Shown: positions 7,681 through 15,508 of the stretch, one piece after another
Layout: every line of letters begins with the position of its first letter
Numbering within the stretch: the stretch's first letter is position 1
Origin: JBGVMW01 sp045125095
Lineage (GTDB): Bacteria > Bacillota > Clostridia > Lachnospirales > Lachnospiraceae
DNA: 42,624 nucleotides
NCBI GenBank assembly: GCA_045125095.1
Contig: JBGVMW010000086.1
Coordinates: 1-42,624 of the forward strand
Direction: 5' to 3'
Notes under the pieces: generated by a model
Database searches by the model: none
What the model was told of the DNA's origin: nothing
Seen by the model: only the letters and a program-made list of their open reading frames with translations
Program-made: the position numbers and the translations under genes

Positions 7681-9159
7681 ATGGATATTATATGGGATGG
7701 AATCGTACAAATATTCAATTGGGTATGGAATAATCTATTCATATTAAATATAATGTTAGCAATTATCATGGTTTTCTTTCAAAGACGTGACCCGCAGACA
7801 TTGTGGACGTGGCTTCTAGTCCTCTATTTTATTCCGATTGTTGGATTTATTCTGTACCTGTTTATTGGTCAGGACATGCATAAAAGCAAGATGTTCCGCG
7901 TCAAGGAAGTGGAAGATGCATTCAACCAGTCCATTCGCGGAAATGAAAAGGAATTGATTAGTGAACAATATATGCCCGCAAGTATAAAATTGGAAGAATA
8001 TCGTGATATGGTATATTACAATCTCAATGTTGGTGGAGCCGTATATACGGCCGATAACGAAGTGGAAGTTTATACAGATGGTCATGTGAAATTTGATGCA
8101 TTGCGGAACGCTTTAAGAAAGGCAGAAAAATATATTCATATCCAGTATTATATTTTTCGTGATGATGATTTGTTCTGGAGCATTATAGATGTATTGATGG
8201 AGAAGGCAGCAGAAGGAGTAGAAGTTCGTATTTTATATGATGTACTGGGCAGCCTTGAGATTAAGAAACGTCACTGGAAAGCGATACAGGCATCTGGTAT
8301 AAAGACAGCTGAATTTTTCCCGGCTGCCCTTAAGAAAGCACATCTTAGATTGAACTATAGAAATCATCGCAAAATTGTTGTAATAGATGGAGTGACTGGA
8401 TTTGTAGGCGGCTTTAATGTTGGTAATGAGTATTTAGGACTCAGTCAGAAATTTGGTTATTGGCGTGATACCCATTTCAAAGTGGAGGGAAGTGCAGCAC
8501 TTGGATTGCAGGTTCGATTTGCTCTTGACTGGAATCATGCTTCTGGAGAAAATTTATTTATGAATGCCGATTATTTTATGGCCAATCCTCCGGGAAATAA
8601 CACAAAACATAAAGTGGGAATGCAGATTATTACCAGTGGTCCTGATTCTAAATGGCCGGTAATCCGTAACAATTACATTAAAATGATTCACAAGGCAAAA
8701 GACCATATTTATATTCAGACACCGTATTTTATACCGGATGAAGCCCTGGCAGAGGCATTAAAGGTGGCAGCTTCCTCCGGTGTTACGGTAAGGATTATGA
8801 TACCTTGTATGCCGGATCATCCATTCGTGTATTGGGCAACGTATTCTTATATAGGGGATATGATAGATGCTGGTGCAGAGTGTTACACATATATGAATGG
8901 TTTTCTTCATGCAAAGGGAATCTGTGTGGATGGCATTGTGGCAAGCTATGGTACGGCTAATTTTGATATCCGCAGCTTTAAGTTGAATTTTGAAGTAAAT
9001 GCAGTAGTATATGATGAGGTTTTGACTGGACAGCTAGAGCAGATATTTTTAGAGGATATGAAAAATTGTCAGAAGGTGACTAAGGAAGTGTATGAAAACA
9101 GAAGCCTTGTCATTCGTGTAAAAGAGCAGTTTTCGCGGTTGCTGTCTCCACTGCTATAA
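7681..9159 (+). CDS. cls: Cardiolipin synthase (phospholipase D family)
   Basis: Joins two phosphatidylglycerol molecules into cardiolipin plus glycerol at the membrane. The 492-residue protein begins with two hydrophobic helices (about 17-33 and 42-60; NIMLAIIMVFF and LYFIPIVGFILYLFIG), then carries two phospholipase D domains. The HxKxxxxD motifs are visible as NHRKIVVIDG with FVGGFNVGNEY, and FLHAKGICVDG with SYGTANFDIRSF. This is the normal arrangement for bacterial Cls. The frame is open from a TTG at 7615, but that codon is the promoter -35 box. The ATG at 7681 with GGAAGGACAGGTGGG upstream is the better start. Confidence 0.95.
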   Translation: MDIIWDGIVQIFNWVWNNLFILNIMLAIIMVFFQRRDPQTLWTWLLVLYFIPIVGFILYLFIGQDMHKSKMFRVKEVEDAFNQSIRGNEKELISEQYMPASIKLEEYRDMVYYNLNVGGAVYTADNEVEVYTDGHVKFDALRNALRKAEKYIHIQYYIFRDDDLFWSIIDVLMEKAAEGVEVRILYDVLGSLEIKKRHWKAIQASGIKTAEFFPAALKKAHLRLNYRNHRKIVVIDGVTGFVGGFNVGNEYLGLSQKFGYWRDTHFKVEGSAALGLQVRFALDWNHASGENLFMNADYFMANPPGNNTKHKVGMQIITSGPDSKWPVIRNNYIKMIHKAKDHIYIQTPYFIPDEALAEALKVAASSGVTVRIMIPCMPDHPFVYWATYSYIGDMIDAGAECYTYMNGFLHAKGICVDGIVASYGTANFDIRSFKLNFEVNAVVYDEVLTGQLEQIFLEDMKNCQKVTKEVYENRSLVIRVKEQFSRLLSPLL

Positions 9160-9163
9160 GGGA

Positions 9164-9253
9164 ATTTGAAAGGAAGAAGCACTGCGCACTCGCGCCAAAT
9201 GTAATATGTCGCAAGCGACCGTGCTCGGCGCGAGAGTTCTGCAAGCAGAACTC
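9164..9253 (+). repeat. REP-like multi-hairpin repeat, copy A
   Basis: This copy contains three nested or adjacent inverted repeats: CTCGCGCC (9189-9196) with GGCGCGAG (9227-9234), GTCGC-AA-GCGAC inside it (9208-9219), and GAGTTCTGC-AA-GCAGAACTC (9234-9253). Close copies lie at 13308-13433 and 28049-28085, and a diverged one at 10696-10822. It sits between cls and the lipoprotein gene. Confidence 0.88.
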
Positions 9254-9327
9254 GTTAATAAAGTGTTTAGAATCATGAAAAAAATGTGAATTAGCAAAAA
9301 AAGCTTTCTTATTTCGCGTATTTATGG

Positions 9328-9333
9328 TATAAC
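9328..9333 (+). promoter_or_regulatory. Possible -10 box for the trigger-factor-like gene
   Basis: TATAAC lies 56 bases before the chosen start codon. The position 17 bases upstream reads TTTCTT, a weak -35 match. The preceding REP-like repeat makes this the first spacer in which a promoter could lie. Confidence 0.4.
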
Positions 9334-9389
9334 TGAACTTGTTTGTATTATTTGCCGTAGACGGCATAAAAAGAAAGGAATTATTCAGA

Positions 9390-10631
9390 ATGAAAAGGAA
9401 AACATTAGTAGCGATATTAGCAGCAGTTATGGCAATGTCAGCATTTACTGGCTGTGGTTCAGGTAACAAAGATAAGGCGAACACGACAGCAGGAGATAGT
9501 GCAGTAACAGCAGGAGATACTACAGCAGGCGATGCTACAGCGGAAATAACAATCAGTGCTTCTTTTGAAAATTTGACAGAAGGAGAACCGGAGGTTACAG
9601 ATGTTACAATTGAAACAGACAAGATTGTAATTGGTCAGTATAAGGGTGTAGAGATTGAAAAAGTAGAGACAGTGGCTGTTACAGAGGAAGATATTGATGA
9701 AGCTGTGGAGTCTTTGGTTGATGAGTATACTACAACAGAAGAAATTACAGATCGTACAGATGTACAGAACGGTGATATTGCGAACATTGATTATGAAGGA
9801 AAAATAGATGGAGTAGCATTCGAAGGCGGTACCGATACAGGATTTGATTTGGAAATCGGTTCTGATTCATTTATTGATGGATTTGAAGATGGGTTGATTG
9901 GTGCAAAAGTTGGCGAGACTGTTGATGTAAAAGTTACATTCCCGGATCCATATCTGAATAATACAGAGTTATCTGGTAAAGAGGCAGTGTTTACAGTAAC
10001 TGTTAACGCTATCCAGAAGGAAGTAGTACCGGAATTAACAGATGCATTTATCGCTGAGAAGACAGACAGTGCAACAATTGCAGAATATCGCGAAGCACAG
10101 CGTACACAGTTAGAAACAGATAATGCAGAATATGCACAGTATGAAAAGGAAGAAGCTGCCTGGAGTGCTGTTTTGGCAAATTGTGCAGTGAAAGAATATG
10201 ATAAGGATTTAGTAAAGTCCAATGCGATATCTTATAAAGAATATGTATCATATATGGTGTCATACTCTGGAGTAAGTTTAGAGGATTATGTAGCAGAGCA
10301 GATGGGAAGCACAATGGAAGAGTTTGATGCTGAAGCTGTAGAACAGGGAAAAATAGCTCAAAAAGAAGAATTGTTAGTAGAAGCAATTGCAGAAAAAGAA
10401 GGTTTAGAGTTAACGGATGAAGAATATGCAGAAGGCGTAAAGGATACATACGAAAACTATGGCTATGACAATGAAGATGATTTCTGGGCAGCCGTAGAAG
10501 AACAGGGTATCGACCGCGAGGAAATGGAAAAAAATATTAGAGACAGTAAGTTATACGAAAAAGTAGTTAAAATGGTTGCAGAAAATGCAATTGAAGTAGA
10601 GCCGGCAACAACAGATGGTGATGCGGAATAA
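9390..10631 (+). CDS. Trigger-factor-like FKBP lipoprotein (extracytoplasmic)
   Basis: A 413-residue secreted lipoprotein. The signal peptide MKRKTLVAILAAVMAMSAFT is followed by the lipobox cysteine C22, then a Thr/Ala/Gly/Asp-rich linker to about residue 55. An FKBP-type peptidyl-prolyl isomerase domain follows (about 126-210; GDIANIDYEGKIDG, IGSDSFIDGFEDGLIG, GETVDVKVTFP). The C-terminal helical part (about 215-400) is rich in Glu and Tyr and resembles the chaperone arms of trigger factor. The N-terminal ribosome-binding domain of true trigger factor is absent. The protein is thus probably a foldase or isomerase for exported proteins, akin to PrsA in role. The ATG at 9390 is chosen over the upstream TTG because it starts a proper signal peptide. 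Confidence 0.88.
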   Translation: MKRKTLVAILAAVMAMSAFTGCGSGNKDKANTTAGDSAVTAGDTTAGDATAEITISASFENLTEGEPEVTDVTIETDKIVIGQYKGVEIEKVETVAVTEEDIDEAVESLVDEYTTTEEITDRTDVQNGDIANIDYEGKIDGVAFEGGTDTGFDLEIGSDSFIDGFEDGLIGAKVGETVDVKVTFPDPYLNNTELSGKEAVFTVTVNAIQKEVVPELTDAFIAEKTDSATIAEYREAQRTQLETDNAEYAQYEKEEAAWSAVLANCAVKEYDKDLVKSNAISYKEYVSYMVSYSGVSLEDYVAEQMGSTMEEFDAEAVEQGKIAQKEELLVEAIAEKEGLELTDEEYAEGVKDTYENYGYDNEDDFWAAVEEQGIDREEMEKNIRDSKLYEKVVKMVAENAIEVEPATTDGDAE

Positions 10632-10644
10632 GGAATAAAAATGG

Positions 10645-10679
10645 ACAACCCGTAGCAGTACTGCTACGGGTTGTTTTTG
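10645..10679 (+). terminator. Terminator after trigger-factor-like gene
   Basis: ACAACCCGTAGCAG and CTGCTACGGGTTGT form a perfect 14-bp stem with only a TA between them, followed by TTTTTG. It starts 13 bases after the stop codon. Confidence 0.92.
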
Positions 10680-10695
10680 TATACGAGGAAATTGC

Positions 10696-10822
10696 AACAG
10701 TTTATTGTAAAATGTAAAACTCGAAATTTCCTGGTATATTATAATGCACACAGATTTGAAAGGAAGATGCACAGTGTGCCAAATTCAGTGCGACAAAGCG
10801 TGTATGAAATGCTTTGTTCGGA
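10696..10822 (+). repeat. REP-like repeat, diverged copy B
   Basis: The first half (AACAGTTTATTGTAA..., GAAATTTCCTGGTATAT) matches 13308-13360 and the second half (ATTTGAAAGGAAGA.GCAC) matches 9164-9182. This copy thus links two parts of the family seen separately elsewhere. The hairpin part (CAGTGTGCC...GCGACAAAGCG) has decayed. Confidence 0.65.
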
Positions 10823-10824
10823 AC

Positions 10825-11112
10825 TTAAATTGGTTCATAACGATCGTGAAACTTTTCATCTCCACATACGTGACGTTCCCCATTTTCCTCTGAAATAATG
10901 TAATCTCCATAGCGTATAAATGTAAGACCACGTTTGTTGCGGATAAATGGGCATACAATGGAGCCATTTTCTCTGGTAATTTTTACAAGATTATCTGTCG
11001 TAATATAACCATTAGTGATGACTTCGCTCCATAACTGGCAACCATCCTCGATACCAGAACCAATCTCGTATTGTACAGCATCCACAATAAATTCTTTTCG
11101 TTTACACTTCAT
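10825..11112 (-). CDS. Small phage-like protein of unknown function
   Basis: A 95-residue protein with GCATGAGGAGGGGTAAC directly before the start codon. The pattern KEFIVDAVQYEIG near the N-terminus, then IRYGDYIISEENGE and a final C....F..RYEPI, resembles small proteins common in Firmicute prophages (R-x-x-P-V-x-I-x-A-x-Q-Y ... GDYII...GE.YPC...IFE..YE). No other phage gene lies nearby, so this is a solitary cargo gene or a domesticated remnant. No enzymatic motif is visible. Its 3' end touches a REP-like repeat. The family resemblance is from memory and is tentative. Confidence 0.7.
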   Translation of the reverse strand: MKCKRKEFIVDAVQYEIGSGIEDGCQLWSEVITNGYITTDNLVKITRENGSIVCPFIRNKRGLTFIRYGDYIISEENGERHVCGDEKFHDRYEPI

Positions 11113-11253
11113 ATGTTACCCCTCCTCATGCATGAATTATAGACGAAATACACAAACTTAATTATATTATACACTGTATATTGATAAAAAACAACAAAAA
11201 AATGGAAGCGAAAAAGAACTATTTTATGTATAAAAAAGCCGTTGTCTGTTTTC

Positions 11254-11282
11254 TTTACAAAGAGTAGGGCTTTTGTTATAAT
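11254..11282 (+). promoter_or_regulatory. asnS promoter
   Basis: TTTACA (11254-11259) and TATAAT (11277-11282) are 17 bases apart, close to the sigma-A consensus, and lie 37 bases before the asnS start. The short leader leaves no room for a T-box, unlike metG downstream. Confidence 0.8.
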
Positions 11283-11319
11283 GAGTTCATTTCAAAGCAG
11301 TGATAGAAGGAGAGAGACA

Positions 11320-12711
11320 ATGAAATTAGTAAATATAAGAGATATTTTTCGAAATCAGGATGTATATATAGGAAAAAAGATAACCATTGGGGGCTGGGTG
11401 AGAAGTCTTCGGGACTCAAAAACCTTTGGATTTATTGTAGTAAATGATGGTACATTTTTTGAGCCAATTCAGGTGGTATTTCATGATGTCATGGATAATT
11501 TTCAGGAAGTGGCAAAGTTAAATGTAGGAGCAGCGATTGTCGTGACCGGTGAATTGGTGGCAACACCCGATGCAAAGCAGCCATTTGAGATTCAGGCAGA
11601 GCGCATCGAGATTGAAGGTGCTTCCACTCCGGATTATCCTTTGCAGAAGAAACGCCACTCCTTTGAATATTTAAGAACCATTTCCCATCTGCGTCCGAGA
11701 ACGAACACCTTTGAAGCGGTATTTCGTGTTCGTTCCCTGGCGGCATATGCCATCCACAAGTTTTTTCAGGAAAGAGACTTTGTCTATGTACACACACCAT
11801 TGATTACCGGAAGCGATTGTGAGGGTGCTGGGGAAATGTTTCGTGTTACTACATTAGACATGGTAAACCCGCCATTGACGGAAGATGGTAAGGTGGATGT
11901 AACAAAGGATTTCTTTGGTAAAGAAACGAACTTGACGGTAAGTGGGCAGTTAAATGGGGAAACATACGCCATGGCGTTTAAAAATATTTATACATTTGGT
12001 CCTACTTTTAGAGCGGAGAATTCCAATACGACAAGACACGCAGCAGAGTTCTGGATGATTGAGCCGGAAATTGCATTTGCAGATTTGCAGGATGATATGA
12101 TTCTGGCTGAGAGTATGTTAAAATATGTGATTCGCTATGTTATGGAGAATGCACCGGAGGAAATGGCGTTCTTTAACCAGTTTGTGGACAAGAAGTTGTT
12201 AGAGCGGTTACAGCATGTGCTGGATTCTGATTTCGGTCGTGTGACCTACACGGAAGCGGTAGAACTCTTAGAAAAGCACAATGAAGAATTTGAGTATCCG
12301 GTAAGCTGGGGCTGTGATTTACAGACAGAGCATGAGCGGTATCTCACAGAAAAAATATACAAGCGTCCGGTGTTTGTGACAGATTATCCAAAGGAAATCA
12401 AGGCATTTTATATGAAGCTCAATGAGGACAACAAGACGGTAGCTGCTATGGATTGCCTTGTACCGGGCATAGGTGAGATTATCGGTGGAAGCCAGCGTGA
12501 AGACGATTATGACAAATTACTTAGTCGCATGGAGGAAGCTGGGCTTAAGAGAGAGGACTATGAATTCTATTTAGACCTCCGTAAATACGGTTCAGCAAGA
12601 CACGCCGGATTCGGACTGGGATTTGAGCGTATGGTGATGTATCTCACCGGCATCGGAAACATTCGCGATGTCATTCCATTTCCTAGAACAGTTAATAATT
12701 GTGAGTTATAA
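11320..12711 (+). CDS. asnS: Asparaginyl-tRNA synthetase
   Basis: Class II aminoacyl-tRNA synthetase charging tRNA-Asn with asparagine. The 463-residue protein has the N-terminal OB-fold anticodon-binding domain (about 1-105; GKKITIGGWVRSLRDSKTFGFI), then the class II catalytic domain. Motif 2 is TFRAENSNTTRHAAEFWMIE and motif 3 is GFGLGFERMVMYLTG, ending with RDVIPFPRTVNNCEL. The RAENS and GFERMVMYLTG wording fits AsnRS rather than AspRS. The frame is open upstream to 11242, but that region holds the promoter. The ATG at 11320 follows GATAGAAGGAGAGAG. Confidence 0.95.
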   Translation: MKLVNIRDIFRNQDVYIGKKITIGGWVRSLRDSKTFGFIVVNDGTFFEPIQVVFHDVMDNFQEVAKLNVGAAIVVTGELVATPDAKQPFEIQAERIEIEGASTPDYPLQKKRHSFEYLRTISHLRPRTNTFEAVFRVRSLAAYAIHKFFQERDFVYVHTPLITGSDCEGAGEMFRVTTLDMVNPPLTEDGKVDVTKDFFGKETNLTVSGQLNGETYAMAFKNIYTFGPTFRAENSNTTRHAAEFWMIEPEIAFADLQDDMILAESMLKYVIRYVMENAPEEMAFFNQFVDKKLLERLQHVLDSDFGRVTYTEAVELLEKHNEEFEYPVSWGCDLQTEHERYLTEKIYKRPVFVTDYPKEIKAFYMKLNEDNKTVAAMDCLVPGIGEIIGGSQREDDYDKLLSRMEEAGLKREDYEFYLDLRKYGSARHAGFGLGFERMVMYLTGIGNIRDVIPFPRTVNNCEL

Positions 12712-12776
12712 AATGGCTAAAGAATCTGCAGATACAAATACGCCCACCCACAAATCCAAATTTATTTAAAAGTTCC

Positions 12777-12909
12777 GTAACTATTCAGTACCCTCATAGT
12801 TACAAGCTAAAATCCATGCAGAATCACCTACGGTGATGGATTTTGGCCTGCTGCCACTACGTTTTATACGGACTGTGCAGTTCAGCACAGTCCTGTTCTG
12901 AATAGTTAC
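12777..12909. mobile_element. 133-bp MITE-like element with 12-bp terminal inverted repeats
   Basis: GTAACTATTCAG (12777-12788) and CTGAATAGTTAC (12898-12909) are perfect inverted repeats. Inside are two further hairpins: AAAATCCA...CACC-TAC-GGTG.TGGATTTT near 12810-12845 and GGACTGTGC-AGTTCA-GCACAGTCC near 12870-12893. There is no coding capacity. It lies between asnS and the metG T-box. Small size, perfect ends and internal hairpins fit a non-autonomous element; no second copy is in the window. Confidence 0.7.
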
Positions 12910-12948
12910 AAAGTTCGAATGAAAGAAACACCATGCGAAAAAACTTCC

Positions 12949-12977
12949 TTGACGCCACCAGTTAAATATGTTAGCCT
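12949..12977 (+). promoter_or_regulatory. Probable promoter of the metG T-box transcript
   Basis: TTGACG (12949-12954) is followed after 17 bases by TAGCCT (12972-12977). The -35 is good and the -10 weak. The position is right, just before the first T-box stem. Confidence 0.55.
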
Positions 12978-12984
12978 AGAGAAA

Positions 12985-13290
12985 GTGACAAACACAAAGA
13001 CGTAAGAGAGTACGAATTTAATTCTTATTACAGAGAAGTCTTTAAGTGCATGAACACCTGCATTTGCTGGGAGAAGACGTAAGAACGAATTCAGAAGATG
13101 GCTTACAGAGTGGCGCACCGAACGGAACCTGTTCCCTTAGGCTGCGACAGGATCGCCTGTTATAGCGAAAGAGTGTGGAGAGACCGCACTCGGTAAGGTT
13201 TGTCCTGTGAGGGGCAGACGAATAGAAGTGGTATCGCGGATTATTCGCCTTCTAAGCTGTGTGAAATATATGGCTTAGAAGGCTTTTTAT
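12985..13290 (+). promoter_or_regulatory. T-box leader of metG (methionine specifier)
   Basis: A tRNA-sensing leader. Stem I opens with GTAAG (13002-13006) followed by the AGAGAGTA internal-loop motif, and closes with CTTAC (13102-13106). The specifier loop just before that closing strand reads GAAGATGG, giving codon ATG at 13098-13100, that is methionine, which matches the gene downstream. The T-box itself, TAGAAGTGGTATCGCGG, starts at 13223 and would pair with the acceptor end of uncharged tRNA. The GTGGTATCGCGG form differs by one base from the common GTGGTACCGCGG. The stretch between (13107-13222) holds further stems, including GAGTGTGGAGAGACCGCACTC. Binding of uncharged tRNA-Met should disrupt the terminator at 13247-13290 and allow metG expression. 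Confidence 0.9.
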
Positions 13291-13292
13291 TT
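13247..13292 (+). terminator. T-box regulated terminator upstream of metG
   Basis: GCCTTCTAAGC (13247-13257) pairs with GCTTAGAAGGC (13273-13283), followed by TTTTTATTTAT. The 5' strand overlaps CCTTCTA, which also pairs with TAGAAG of the T-box, giving the antiterminator alternative. Confidence 0.92.
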
Positions 13293-13307
13293 ATATACAA
13301 GGGAAAA

Positions 13308-13433
13308 AACAGTTTATTGTAAGAATGTAATGCATGAAATTTCCTGGTATATAAAAATGTGATGCGCACTCGCGCGAAATGTAGTATGTCGCAAGCGACC
13401 GCGCTTGGCGCGAGAGTTCTGCAAGCAGAACTC
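13308..13433 (+). repeat. REP-like multi-hairpin repeat, copy C
   Basis: Contains the same hairpin set as copy A (CTCGCGCG...CGCGAG, GTCGC-AA-GCGAC, GAGTTCTGC-AA-GCAGAACTC), preceded by the AACAGTTTATTGTAA...GAAATTTCCTGGTATAT segment shared with copy B. It is inserted between the T-box terminator and the metG ribosome site, so it is part of the metG transcript. Confidence 0.88.
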
Positions 13434-13486
13434 TTTCTTATTAGAAAATCTTTCTTACCACAAAATAGAAAGTGAGGAAAACAATC

Positions 13487-15436
13487 ATGGAAAAAAAGAA
13501 ATTTTACATTTCAACAGCAATTGCTTACACATCCGGTAAGCCGCACATTGGTAACACATACGAAATCATTTTAGCAGACAGTATTGCGCGCTATAAGCGT
13601 ATGCAGGGTTATGATGTATATTTCCAGACAGGAACGGATGAGCATGGACAGAAAATCGAATTAAAGGCAGCAGAAGCCGGAATCACACCAAAGGAATTCG
13701 TAGACGGAACAGCCGGTGAAATTCATCGCATCTGGGATTTGATGAATACCTCTTATGATAAATTTATTCGTACCACAGATGCAGACCATGAAGCACAGGT
13801 GCAGAAGATATTCAAGAAATTATATGAACAGGGCGATATTTACAAGGGACATTATGAAGGGCTTTACTGTACCCCATGTGAATCCTTCTTCACAGAATCC
13901 CAGTTAGTAGATGGAAAATGTCCGGATTGTGGACGTGAAGTACAGCCGGCGAAGGAAGAAGCATATTTCTTCAAAATGAGCAAGTATGCAGACAGACTTA
14001 TTGATCATATCAATACACATCCGGAATTCATTCAGCCGGTTTCACGTAAAAATGAGATGATGAATAACTTCTTACTTCCGGGATTACAGGATTTGTGCGT
14101 ATCAAGAACATCCTTCACATGGGGTATTCCGGTTGATTTTGATCCGAAGCATGTAACATATGTATGGTTAGACGCACTTACCAACTATATTACAGGATTA
14201 GGTTATGACTGCACAGGGGACAGTTCTGACAAATTTAACCAGTACTGGCCGGCTGACCTGCATCTGATTGGTAAAGACATTATCCGTTTCCATACAATCT
14301 ATTGGCCAATCTTCCTTATGGCACTGGATTTGCCATTACCGAAGCAGGTATTTGGTCATCCATGGCTGTTACAGGGTGATGGCAAGATGAGTAAGTCAAA
14401 GGGAAATGTAATTTATGCAGATGACCTTGCAGATATGTTTGGTGTCGATGCCGTTCGTTACTTCGTATTGCATGAGATGCCGTTTGAAAATGATGGTGTA
14501 ATCACATGGGATCTGATGGTAGAAAGAATGAACTCCGACCTTGCGAACACCTTAGGTAATCTGGTCAATCGTACAATTTCTATGTCTAACAAATATTTTG
14601 GCGGTGTCGTAAAGAATGCCGGAGTGGAAGCAGATGTAGATGCTGACTTAAAGGCTGTGGTATTAGAGACGGTGAAGAAAGCGGATGCCAAGATGGCAGA
14701 GCTTCGTGTGGCAGATGCGATCACAGAGATTTTCAATCTGTTCAAACGCTGTAATAAATACATTGATGAGACAACACCTTGGATTCTTGCTAAGAACGAA
14801 GCAGATTTACCAAGGTTAGAGACCGTACTTTACAATCTGGTGGAAAGTATCGTAATAGGTGCATCCTTGTTAGAAGCTTATATGCCGGATACTGCTGCAA
14901 AAATCTGCGCACAGCTTAATACAGAAAAGAGAACATATGAAGATATGGATAAATTCGGTTTATATCCATCTGGTAATAAAGTGACAGAGACACCAGAGAT
15001 TCTCTTTGCACGTTTAGACTTAGAAGAAGTAAAAAAGCAGGTTGCAGAAAGAATGCCAAAGCCTGTAGAGGAGAAGAAGGAAGAAAATGTAATTGATATT
15101 GAGCCAAAGGAAGAAATCACGTATGATGACTTTGCCAAATTACAGTTCCAGGTAGGCGAGATTATTGCCTGTGAGGAAGTAAAGAAATCAAAGAAATTAC
15201 TTTGTTCTCAGGTAAAAGTAGGAAGCCAGGTGAAGCAGATTGTATCTGGTATCAAGCAGTACTATTCCGCAGAAGAAATGGTAGGCAAAAAGGTTATGGT
15301 AGTAGTGAACTTAAAGCCAGCCAAATTAGCAGGTGTTCTCTCAGAAGGTATGTTGCTTTGTGCAGAGGATGAAAATGGAAACTTAGCATTGATGACACCG
15401 GAAAAAGATATGCCGGCAGGTGCTGAAATCTGCTAA
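13487..15436 (+). CDS. metG: Methionyl-tRNA synthetase
   Basis: Class I aminoacyl-tRNA synthetase that charges both initiator and elongator tRNA-Met. The 649-residue protein has the HIGH-type motif in SGKPHIGNTYE near the N-terminus, a zinc-knuckle-like CTPCESF...CPDCG insertion, and KMSKSKGN as the second ATP motif. The C-terminal part (about residues 540-649; YDDFAKLQFQVGEIIACEEV) is the tRNA-binding OB domain found in dimeric MetRS. The ATG at 13487 is preceded by AGTGAGG. An in-frame GTG at 13472 is part of that ribosome site and is rejected. Expression is controlled by the T-box leader about 200-500 bases upstream. Confidence 0.97.
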   Translation: MEKKKFYISTAIAYTSGKPHIGNTYEIILADSIARYKRMQGYDVYFQTGTDEHGQKIELKAAEAGITPKEFVDGTAGEIHRIWDLMNTSYDKFIRTTDADHEAQVQKIFKKLYEQGDIYKGHYEGLYCTPCESFFTESQLVDGKCPDCGREVQPAKEEAYFFKMSKYADRLIDHINTHPEFIQPVSRKNEMMNNFLLPGLQDLCVSRTSFTWGIPVDFDPKHVTYVWLDALTNYITGLGYDCTGDSSDKFNQYWPADLHLIGKDIIRFHTIYWPIFLMALDLPLPKQVFGHPWLLQGDGKMSKSKGNVIYADDLADMFGVDAVRYFVLHEMPFENDGVITWDLMVERMNSDLANTLGNLVNRTISMSNKYFGGVVKNAGVEADVDADLKAVVLETVKKADAKMAELRVADAITEIFNLFKRCNKYIDETTPWILAKNEADLPRLETVLYNLVESIVIGASLLEAYMPDTAAKICAQLNTEKRTYEDMDKFGLYPSGNKVTETPEILFARLDLEEVKKQVAERMPKPVEEKKEENVIDIEPKEEITYDDFAKLQFQVGEIIACEEVKKSKKLLCSQVKVGSQVKQIVSGIKQYYSAEEMVGKKVMVVVNLKPAKLAGVLSEGMLLCAEDENGNLALMTPEKDMPAGAEIC

Positions 15437-15445
15437 TGATTATGA

Positions 15446-15481
15446 TGCAGTGTTTCAAAGATTGTTCTTTGAGACACTGCA
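15446..15481 (+). other. Strong hairpin without T-tract after metG
   Basis: TGCAGTGTTTCAAAG (15446-15460) and CTTTGAGACACTGCA (15467-15481) form a 15-bp stem with one G-U pair and a 6-base loop. No run of T follows, so it is not a classical terminator. It may act as an mRNA 3' stabiliser, a processing site, or a partial terminator, with the kinase gene reading on from metG. Confidence 0.75.
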
Positions 15482-15508
15482 CCATTGTATAAGGATATGG
15501 AGGATGAT

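Noticed and set aside
9110..9622. 170-residue minus-strand ORF over the REP-like repeat and lipoprotein gene
   Set aside because: It is a shadow of the Thr/Ala/Gly-rich lipoprotein coding sequence and of a non-coding repeat, with no ribosome site or protein-like pattern.
10825..11112. Prophage region
   Set aside because: No integrase, capsid, tail, lysis or att-like repeats near the phage-like gene.
12712..13486. tRNA gene in the asnS-metG gap
   Set aside because: No acceptor stem or T-loop pattern; the structured part is explained by the T-box leader and a repeat.
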